5,976 nt of DNA from Defluviitaleaceae bacterium. GTDB taxonomy: Bacteria > Bacillota > Clostridia > Lachnospirales > UBA5962. Made by a program: the position numbers and the translations under genes. Under the pieces are notes generated by a model. It was not told where the DNA came from and did not search any database. It saw only the letters and a list, made by a program, of their open reading frames with translations. This document shows, piece after piece, positions 1 through 5,050 of this stretch. Position 1 is the stretch's first letter, and each line of letters starts with the position of its first letter. The stretch lies in assembly GCA_009780765.1 (NCBI GenBank), contig WQZK01000125.1, positions 1-5,976 of the forward strand. Reading direction: 5' to 3'.

Positions 1-734
1 TCAGGGATAGGTACTTGAAGCCCAAGGCCGATAAAGCTAAGAGCAGCAGCAGCCGAAATTGCACCAGCCATACCCATTGTTGCTTGAACAACTATAGGAG
101 CCATGCAGTTAGGCAAGATGTGTTTTCTGATAAGGCGGAAATCTTTAGCACCTATCGAACGAGCAGCTTCGATAAACTCCTGCTCACGAACTGAAACAAC
201 AGAAGCCCTAACAATTCTTGCATATCCTGGGATTGCACCAATACCAACTGCAATCATAACGCTTATAAGGCCAGGTCTTAAAGCGGCTGCAATAGATATT
301 GCAAGTAGTATGTTTGGTATAGCTAAAAGTATATCTATAAAACGCATGATAATATTGTCTATTTTATGGTAAAAGCCTGCAATTGCACCAAGTGCAACGC
401 CTGCAACCATAGAAATACTAACAACAACAAAGCCTACTTGTAACGAGATTCTAGAGCCATGTACGATACGAGCAAAAATATCACGACCTAAATTGTCAGT
501 ACCCATAATATGTTGTCTGCTTGGAAACTCTAGCCTACGAGATAAATCTTGTATATCGTAACCTGGATTTACTCCATCACCCGGAGCAATAACTCCTGCA
601 AAAATTGCCATAAGTACAAGTAAAACCATGACAATAAGCCCACCCATGGCTGTTCTATTCTTTCTAAAACGACGCCAAACTTCATGAAGTTGGCTACGCT
701 TCTTTTTTGGTTTATTTTTAGTTTGTGCACTCAT
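1..734 (-). CDS. ABC transporter permease, DppC/OppC type (3' end cut by window edge)
   Basis: Second inner-membrane permease of an Opp/Dpp-class ABC importer; it would pair with the DppB-type protein encoded just upstream to form the substrate channel. I translated 244 residues from ATG at 734 down to the window edge, ending in FIGLGLQVPIP. The N-terminus is basic and cytoplasmic (residues 1-30, with KKKR), followed by a first membrane segment at about 31-51, then the family motif MGTDNLGRDIFARI (77-90). More membrane segments lie near 95-120, 134-152, 155-171 and 212-236. The EAA loop that docks on the ATPase is clear: EAARSIGAKDFRLIRKHILP, starting at residue 189 with the conserved G at 195. 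Family members are usually about 280-310 residues, so some 40-60 are missing. It lies 14 bp after the DppB-type stop with its own AGGAGG. Substrate cannot be told from the permease. Confidence 0.95.
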   Translation of the reverse strand, partial: MSAQTKNKPKKKRSQLHEVWRRFRKNRTAMGGLIVMVLLVLMAIFAGVIAPGDGVNPGYDIQDLSRRLEFPSRQHIMGTDNLGRDIFARIVHGSRISLQVGFVVVSISMVAGVALGAIAGFYHKIDNIIMRFIDILLAIPNILLAISIAAALRPGLISVMIAVGIGAIPGYARIVRASVVSVREQEFIEAARSIGAKDFRLIRKHILPNCMAPIVVQATMGMAGAISAAAALSFIGLGLQVPIP

Positions 735-744
735 TTATCATCAA

Positions 745-750
745 CCTCCT
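745..750 (-). promoter_or_regulatory. Ribosome binding site of the DppC-type permease, overlapping the upstream stop
   Basis: AGGAGG on the minus strand lies 10 bases before the ATG at 734 and shares two bases with the TAG stop of the DppB-type gene (749-751). The overlap suggests that translation of the two permeases is coupled, as expected for subunits needed in equal amounts. Confidence 0.8.
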
Positions 751-1675
751 ATTTATATTGCGACCTAATTCTAGGGTCGACAAAAGCGTATAGAATATCA
801 ACAAAAAGGTTGACAAAACTAAATGTAATAGCAATAAATAAAACGCCGCCTTGTACCATTGGGTAGTCGAATTGGCGGATAGAGTCTACCATGAATCTTC
901 CGAGGCCTGGAATTGCAAAAATAGATTCTGTAAGGATTGCACCGCCAAGCAAGAATCCAAACTGTAAACCAACTACGGTAATAACAGGGATTAGTGCATT
1001 TTTAAGTGCGTGCCTAAAAATAACTTTTGATTCTTTTTGGCCCTTTGCACGGGCTGTTCTTATGTAATCTTGCCTTATAACTTCTAGCATACTAGAGCGA
1101 GTCATACGCATAACAATCGCCGCCGAAGACATGCCGATGGTTATGGCCGGTAAAACCCATTCTATAGGCCGGCTAAACCCAGAAGGAGGGAATATTCTAA
1201 ACCGCACTGAAAATGCTAAAACAAGTATCAAACCAAGTGCGAAGTTTGGAATAGAAACTCCTAGAAGGCCAACAACTGTTGCGGTGTTATCAAATATAGA
1301 GTACTGTTTTGTGGCACTTATAATTCCAAGTGGAACGCCAATTAACACCGAAACAATAACCCCCATAATTGCAAGCCTCATAGTTGTTGGAAAACGGCTA
1401 GCGATTTCTGTGAAAACGGGTTGTCTTGATACAAAAGAACGACCAAAATCTAACCTAAAAGCATTTCTAACATAATTACCAAATTGTACAGCAAAAGGCC
1501 TATCAAGACCTAGTTCACGCGTAACTCTATCTATATCTTCTTGAGTGGTACGTTCGCCTAAAAGCTGGCGTACAGGGTCGCCCGGAGTGATATAGTTAAG
1601 AGTAAAGATTATAAACATAACACCAAGCATAACGGGTACCATCATTAACAATCTTTTTAATATAAACTTATGCAA
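749..1675 (-). CDS. ABC transporter permease, DppB/OppB type (probable TTG start)
   Basis: First permease of the Opp/Dpp-class importer, an inner-membrane protein with six predicted membrane segments. The reading frame is open from a GTG at 1684 (311 residues). I prefer the TTG at 1675 (308 residues), because the GTG lies inside the only good Shine-Dalgarno sequence, GAGGTGA at 1681-1687, which is 5 bases before the TTG. The resulting start, MHKFILKRLLMMVPV, also matches the usual short N-terminus of this family. Family marks (numbered from the GTG): the ITPGDP motif at 32-37, the extracytoplasmic LGLDRPFAVQFGNY segment at 58-71, LDFGRSF at 78-84, membrane segments near 102-123, 134-160, 177-193, 230-252 and 282-303, and the EAA loop RTARAKGQKESKVIFRHALKNALIP at 209-233. 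The C-terminus FVDPRIR (301-307) is typical. Length is normal and the gene looks intact. Confidence 0.95.
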   Translation of the reverse strand: MHKFILKRLLMMVPVMLGVMFIIFTLNYITPGDPVRQLLGERTTQEDIDRVTRELGLDRPFAVQFGNYVRNAFRLDFGRSFVSRQPVFTEIASRFPTTMRLAIMGVIVSVLIGVPLGIISATKQYSIFDNTATVVGLLGVSIPNFALGLILVLAFSVRFRIFPPSGFSRPIEWVLPAITIGMSSAAIVMRMTRSSMLEVIRQDYIRTARAKGQKESKVIFRHALKNALIPVITVVGLQFGFLLGGAILTESIFAIPGLGRFMVDSIRQFDYPMVQGGVLFIAITFSFVNLFVDILYAFVDPRIRSQYK

Positions 1676-1680
1676 AATGT

Positions 1681-1687
1681 TCACCTC
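1681..1687 (-). promoter_or_regulatory. Ribosome binding site deciding the DppB-type start
   Basis: GAGGTGA on the minus strand complements seven bases of the 16S rRNA 3' end. It is 5 bases from TTG (1675-1673) but contains the in-frame GTG (1684-1682), which therefore has no usable site upstream of it. The preceding bases CTCTT...GAGAG (1685-1698) could form a weak hairpin that partly hides this site. Confidence 0.65.
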
Positions 1688-1697
1688 TCATATAAGA

Positions 1698-1731
1698 GTA
1701 GGCGACGTAAACTTTTCTTTACGCCGCCTAC
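1698..1731 (-). promoter_or_regulatory. Intergenic RNA hairpin between binding-protein and permease genes
   Basis: In the minus-strand transcript, GTAGGCGGCGTAAA pairs with TTTACGTCGCCTAC around the 6-base loop GAAAAG. This gives 14 continuous pairs with a single G-U wobble. No T-tract follows (the next bases are TCTTATATGAG), so it is not a standard intrinsic terminator. In binding-protein transporters such a hairpin after the first gene commonly protects the upstream message from 3' exonucleases and gives more binding protein than permease. That role is inferred from position and structure. It could also act as a partial terminator. Confidence 0.75.
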
Positions 1732-1788
1732 GCTTTAAGTGTTTGTATTTGTATTATTTAAAACTAAAATTAAGCTAAATTAATAAGA

Positions 1789-3318
1789 TTAATTTCCGAT
1801 GCTAACTGTCCATAAATTGTGGTGGCCAGCAGGGAAATGCTCAAATCCTGTAACACCAGAAGCAGTAACAGAAACATCTTCACCTTGCCATACTGAAATC
1901 CAAGGAACATTTGCGTGGATAATTTCTTGTGCCTCTGCGTAAATTTGTACACGGCGGTTCCAGTCAGTTTCTGTTCTACCTTCGTCTAACAATCTGTCAA
2001 CATCAGGGTTAGACCAGAACATACGGTTTCCTGGAGGTCCAAAACCGCTTGTGTGGAATAAGCTGTATAATCCGTAGTCAGGGTCACCTGTAACAGTACC
2101 CCAAGCTAGAACGTACATTTGATGCTCGTCAGCTGTATCCATTCTTTCAGTAAATGTAGTAAACTCAATAAGTTCAACAGTAACATCTATGTTAACTGCT
2201 CTAAGTTGGTTTTGAACGATTTCAACGATGTCTGCTCTTTGAGCATTACCTGTGTTCGTCCAAAGTGTTGCCGAGAAGCCATTTGGATGGCCTGCTTCAG
2301 CTAAAAGCTCTAAAGCACGTTGTGGGTTAAACTCATAAGGAACTAAGTTTCTGTTAGCACCAGGAACAGTATCAGCGATAGGGCCAAGTGCAGGGCTACC
2401 AATACCTAACCAAACTGCTTCAACGATAGATTCTAAGTCAAGTGCATGAGCGATAGCTTGACGAACACGTACATCATCAAATGGAGGCATTTGAGTGTTA
2501 AAACCTAAGTATGTTAACGATAAGTTAGGGTCTTGTATAAGATTTACTCTATCGTCAGTTCTTGCAGATGCAATATCAGTTGCAGAAATACCATAAGCTA
2601 TATGAGCATTACCAGTTTGAATTTCGATAAGTCTGCTAGTAGCTTCTGGAATTTGTCTAAACGTAATATTGTCAACATTTGGAGAAGCACCCCAATAGTT
2701 TTCAAAAACAGTAAGTTCAATTCTATCACTAGCAATGTGGTCTACAAACATAAAAGGACCAGTACCAACAGGGCTTAAAGCGTAATCGTCAGGGTTAGCA
2801 TGGCTATTAAAAGCTGATTGGCTTATAATAGATGCACCTGGGTGTGCAAGATGCGAAAGAATTGGAGCAAATGGGAATTCTAGTAGCAATGTTACCGAGT
2901 GGTCGCCATTTACAACAACTTCCGAAATCATTTCGAATAAGAAGCCTACGTTTGGTGAGTTAATAGCACGGTCTAAAGAAAATTTAACATCATGTGCAGT
3001 CATAGTTTCGCCGTTGTGAAATTCAACACCTTGGCGAAGCTCCATATGTAATGTTTGCGGGTTTTCAAATTCCCAGCTTGTTGCAAGGCCTGGAGACATA
3101 ACCATATCTCTACCTACTTGCCTAACTAGTGTTTCATAAATTTGCACCATAACTTGAGATGCTGGCTGCAAGTTTTGAGCTACAGGGTCAAGACCTGCTG
3201 GAATACTCGGCATAATAACAACAAGCGTATCATCATTGTTATTATTGTTACTACATGCACCAAGTACAAGCACGCCTGCAAGCAATAATGATGCTATTTT
3301 TGCAATACTTTTTTTCAT
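1789..3318 (-). CDS. Substrate-binding lipoprotein of an Opp/Dpp-class ABC transporter (SBP_bac_5 family)
   Basis: Extracellular binding protein that captures the substrate and hands it to the two permeases downstream. The start is ATG at 3318, 7 bases after AGGAGG (3326-3331); the frame is open to an ATG at 3351, but that adds 11 residues before the signal peptide and has no ribosome binding site. The protein has 509 residues. MKKSIAKIASLLLAGVLVLG is a lipoprotein signal peptide with lipobox LGAC (19-22); Cys22 would be lipidated. A polar linker of five Asn and two Asp follows. Family marks: GLATSWEF (77-84), the RQGVEFHNGETMTAHDVKFSLDR stretch (95-117), YLGFNTQ (270-276), FDDVRVRQAIAHALD (280-294) and GDPDYGLYSLFHT (411-423). 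Length is normal for cluster 5 peptide/nickel/oligosaccharide binding proteins. The family includes dipeptide, glutathione and plant oligosaccharide binders, and I cannot choose between them from sequence alone. It is the first gene of the operon, 104 bp before the permeases. Confidence 0.95.
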   Translation of the reverse strand: MKKSIAKIASLLLAGVLVLGACSNNNNNDDTLVVIMPSIPAGLDPVAQNLQPASQVMVQIYETLVRQVGRDMVMSPGLATSWEFENPQTLHMELRQGVEFHNGETMTAHDVKFSLDRAINSPNVGFLFEMISEVVVNGDHSVTLLLEFPFAPILSHLAHPGASIISQSAFNSHANPDDYALSPVGTGPFMFVDHIASDRIELTVFENYWGASPNVDNITFRQIPEATSRLIEIQTGNAHIAYGISATDIASARTDDRVNLIQDPNLSLTYLGFNTQMPPFDDVRVRQAIAHALDLESIVEAVWLGIGSPALGPIADTVPGANRNLVPYEFNPQRALELLAEAGHPNGFSATLWTNTGNAQRADIVEIVQNQLRAVNIDVTVELIEFTTFTERMDTADEHQMYVLAWGTVTGDPDYGLYSLFHTSGFGPPGNRMFWSNPDVDRLLDEGRTETDWNRRVQIYAEAQEIIHANVPWISVWQGEDVSVTASGVTGFEHFPAGHHNLWTVSIGN

Positions 3319-3325
3319 TGTGAAT

Positions 3326-3331
3326 CCTCCT
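3326..3331 (-). promoter_or_regulatory. Ribosome binding site of the binding-protein gene
   Basis: AGGAGG on the minus strand, 7 bases before the ATG at 3318. It fixes the start at the lipoprotein signal peptide and not at the upstream in-frame ATG (3351), from which the site would lie inside the coding region. Confidence 0.9.
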
Positions 3332-3371
3332 AAAAAATAAAAGTTTGGCATTACTGTTTTTACTATATATC

Positions 3372-3404
3372 TTAATAATATCTTAATATTACATTAATAT
3401 TACA
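3372..3404. repeat. Tandem 11-bp repeats over the importer promoter
   Basis: Two perfect head-to-tail copies of TTAATATTACA (3383-3393 and 3394-3404) are preceded by an imperfect copy, TTAATAATATC (3372-3382). Read in another phase, ATATCTTAATA also occurs twice in tandem (3367-3377, 3378-3388). Each perfect copy contains the 8-bp palindrome TAATATTA. The unit length is about one helical turn, and the array covers the -10, much of the spacer and the likely start point, so a repressor binding on one face of the DNA is possible. AT-rich sequence makes chance repeats easier, so function is uncertain. Confidence 0.65.
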
Positions 3405-3414
3405 CAAATGTCAA
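3386..3414 (-). promoter_or_regulatory. SigA-type promoter of the importer operon
   Basis: On the minus strand, TTGACA (3414-3409) is followed by a 17-base spacer and TAATAT (3391-3386). The -35 is a perfect match, the spacing optimal and the -10 one mismatch from TATAAT if read as a single-base change at each of two central positions, so four of six strictly. Transcription would start near 3379, giving an untranslated leader of about 60 bases before the ATG at 3318. Position, orientation and spacing make this the likely promoter of the binding-protein gene. Confidence 0.8.
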
Positions 3415-3477
3415 TACAAAAAAATACAAAATAATAGATTTATAAGCGAGGAATTAATAAAAACTTAAGAAAAACCT

Positions 3478-3499
3478 AATAAAATTTCAATAAAATTTT
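3478..3499. repeat. Tandem 11-bp A/T-tract repeat
   Basis: AATAAAATTTC (3478-3488) is followed directly by AATAAAATTTT (3489-3499), matching at 10 of 11 positions, and then by more T. A-tracts phased at one helical turn are known to curve DNA. This one sits between the two divergent promoters, roughly 90 bp upstream of the uxaC -10. Confidence 0.5.
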
Positions 3500-3564
3500 T
3501 TTATTACTTCAATAATCAAATCTTTTAGCTAAGGTTTGGTGGTGAGGAATAATAAATTAATTTG

Positions 3565-3594
3565 CTGGTATATTTTCAAAGTTTAGTGTATAAT
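3565..3594 (+). promoter_or_regulatory. Candidate promoter of uxaC
   Basis: TATAAT at 3589-3594 is a perfect -10. At 18-base spacing the -35 position reads CTGGTA (3565-3570), only three of six matches to TTGACA; the better TTGCTG (3562-3567) is 21 bases away, which is too far. Transcription would begin near 3601, giving a leader of about 38 bases to the ATG at 3639. A good -10 with a poor -35 suits a regulated, activator-dependent or weak promoter. Confidence 0.6.
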
Positions 3595-3607
3595 TAAGGT
3601 ATATTTC
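3567..3607 (+). repeat. Direct repeat GGTATATTT flanking the uxaC -10
   Basis: GGTATATTTTC (3567-3577) and GGTATATTTC (3598-3607) are 31 bp apart, close to three helical turns. The first overlaps the -35 position and the second the predicted start point. This layout suits paired binding sites for a regulator of uronate use, but no consensus proves it. Confidence 0.45.
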
Positions 3608-3623
3608 TAAAAATAGCAATACG

Positions 3624-3630
3624 AAAGGAA
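3624..3630 (+). promoter_or_regulatory. Ribosome binding site of uxaC
   Basis: AAAGGAA, eight bases before the ATG at 3639. It is weaker than the AGGAGG sites of the importer genes. It supports the ATG at 3639 over the in-frame ATG at 3651, for which the spacing would be about 20 bases. Confidence 0.7.
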
Positions 3631-3638
3631 TTTTTACA

Positions 3639-5039
3639 ATGAAAAACTTTATGGATGAAAATTTTTTGTTAGAAACTAAAACGGCCATTTCGCTTTATAA
3701 CAACTATGCGAAAGACTTGCCTATTATTGATTATCATTGCCATGTTAGTCCATATGAAATAAACGATAATTTGAGATTTGATTCTATCACCCAAGTTTGG
3801 CTTGGAGGCGACCATTATAAATGGCGTGCAATGCGTGCAATGGGAGTTTCTGAAGATTTTATAACTGGGAATGCAACAGACCGTGAGAAGTTTAGAGCAT
3901 GGGCAAAAACAATTCCTATGCTTATAGGCAACCCTTTGTACCATTGGACGCATTTAGAGCTTCAGCGCTATTTTGGCGTTATGGAGCCTTTGTGTGAAGA
4001 AAATGCGGATAAGATTTTTGACCATTGTAATGAAATTTTGCAAAGAGATGATATGCGAGTTAGAGGCATTATCCAAAAAAGTAATGTAGAAGTTGTTTGC
4101 ACAACAGATGACCCTATTGATAAATTAGATGCACATCATGCACTAGCGAGTGATGAAAATGCACCATCAAAAGTTTTACCAGCTTTTAGACCGGATAAGG
4201 CGATGAATATTAATAAAGAAACTTTTGCAGGATATATAAAAACATTAGAAGAGCTTTGTGATATTAAAATTAATACGGTAGAAGATTTGAAAAAAGCTCT
4301 TAAAGATAGGTTAGATTACTTTGACAAGCACAATTGCAGCGTTTCAGACCATGCACTTGATAAATTAATCTACGCCGAAGCATCTACAGAAGAACTAAAC
4401 AAAGCTCTTTTAGATGCAAAAGTAGGAATCGTTCCAAACGCACATTTAACCGAAGCTTTTCAAACAACAATACTCGAATTTTTAGCAAAAGAGTATCACG
4501 ATAGAAACTGGGTTATGCAACTTCATTTTGGTTGCCTTAGAAATAATTCGGCTAAAATGTTTAAACGCCTTGGGGCAGATACGGGTTACGATGCTATGAA
4601 CTCTGTTTCAGACCCACAAAAATTAATCAGCTTCTTAAGCAAATTAGAAGAGGCAGGCAAACTTCCTAAAACTATACTATACTCATTAAATCCTACAGAA
4701 AATGAGGTTTTGCTTACGGTTATGGGCTGCTTCCAAACAGATGGTGGGGTAGGCAAAATCCAGCTGGGTAGTGCTTGGTGGTTTAATGACCATTTAATTG
4801 GTATGGAAAAGCAAATGAAGGATTTAGCTTCTATCGGAGTTTTAGGTGCTTTTATAGGTATGCTTACGGACAGCCGCTCGTTTTTATCATACACAAGGCA
4901 CGAGTATTTTAGAAGAATTGTTTGTAATATGATTGGAAACTTTGTAGAATCTGGGCAGTATCCGAACGACGAAAAAATGCTTAAAACTTTGGTTGAAGGT
5001 ATTTGCTATAAAAATGCTAAAGACTACTTCAATTTCTAG
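3639..5039 (+). CDS. uxaC: Glucuronate isomerase (uronate isomerase UxaC)
   Basis: Cytoplasmic enzyme that interconverts D-glucuronate with D-fructuronate and D-galacturonate with D-tagaturonate, the first step of hexuronate breakdown toward 2-keto-3-deoxygluconate. The protein has 466 residues, the normal family length, and belongs to the amidohydrolase superfamily with a TIM-barrel fold. The start MKNFMDENFLLETKTA is typical. The metal-binding strand-1 motif is DYHCH (31-35, His33 and His35). Other conserved stretches are TQVWLGGDHYKWRAMRAMG (51-69), the CTTDDP motif (154-159), MQLHFG (293-298), GSAWWFNDHLIGMEKQM (377-393) and LTDSRSFLSYTRHEYFRR (409-426), where Asp411 is probably the strand-8 aspartate. 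It is the first gene of a rightward unit with a pectinesterase 11 bp downstream, which points to galacturonate from pectin as the physiological substrate. It appears intact, with no frameshift. Confidence 0.98.
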   Translation: MKNFMDENFLLETKTAISLYNNYAKDLPIIDYHCHVSPYEINDNLRFDSITQVWLGGDHYKWRAMRAMGVSEDFITGNATDREKFRAWAKTIPMLIGNPLYHWTHLELQRYFGVMEPLCEENADKIFDHCNEILQRDDMRVRGIIQKSNVEVVCTTDDPIDKLDAHHALASDENAPSKVLPAFRPDKAMNINKETFAGYIKTLEELCDIKINTVEDLKKALKDRLDYFDKHNCSVSDHALDKLIYAEASTEELNKALLDAKVGIVPNAHLTEAFQTTILEFLAKEYHDRNWVMQLHFGCLRNNSAKMFKRLGADTGYDAMNSVSDPQKLISFLSKLEEAGKLPKTILYSLNPTENEVLLTVMGCFQTDGGVGKIQLGSAWWFNDHLIGMEKQMKDLASIGVLGAFIGMLTDSRSFLSYTRHEYFRRIVCNMIGNFVESGQYPNDEKMLKTLVEGICYKNAKDYFNF

Positions 5040-5044
5040 AGGTG
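5038..5044 (+). promoter_or_regulatory. Ribosome binding site of the pectinesterase, overlapping the uxaC stop
   Basis: AGAGGTG starts inside the TAG stop of uxaC (5037-5039) and lies 6 bases before the ATG at 5051. This supports one transcript and coupled translation of uxaC and the esterase. Confidence 0.75.
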
Positions 5045-5050
5045 TGTGTA

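Larger units (their letters stand above)
3319..3638. other. Divergent intergenic control region
   Basis: A 320-bp stretch without a convincing gene, between the importer operon (leftward) and uxaC (rightward). It is strongly AT-rich. It holds a near-consensus leftward promoter, a weaker rightward promoter, tandem 11-bp repeats over the leftward promoter, a pair of GGTATATTT repeats around the rightward one and an A/T-tract repeat between them. I see no catabolite-repression (cre) consensus and no stable GC-rich hairpin or riboswitch. Confidence 0.8.

Noticed and set aside
1131..1475. Plus-strand open frame of 114 codons inside the DppB-type permease gene
   Set aside because: It is antisense to a clear permease with all family motifs, lacks a ribosome binding site and resembles no family I know. 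The same applies to the other antisense frames at 103-372, 684-866, 2119-2304, 2533-2778, 3669-3953 and 4586-4894.
1698..1731. Hairpin after the binding-protein gene as a full transcription terminator
   Set aside because: No T-tract follows on the minus strand, and the permease genes just downstream have no convincing promoter of their own in the 104-bp gap.
1770..1952. Minus-strand open frame of 60 codons overlapping the end of the binding-protein gene
   Set aside because: It is out of frame within the 3' end of a well-supported gene. Its hydrophobic stretch comes from reading that gene in another frame, and no ribosome binding site precedes it.
3319..3351. Eleven-residue N-terminal extension of the binding protein from ATG 3351
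   Set aside because: The AGGAGG at 3326-3331 lies inside the extension and is correctly spaced for ATG 3318, which begins a textbook lipoprotein signal peptide.
3481..3503. AAAATTT...AAAATTTTTTT as an intrinsic terminator
   Set aside because: The possible stem has only A-T pairs and no gene ends nearby on either strand; both flanking genes are transcribed away from it.
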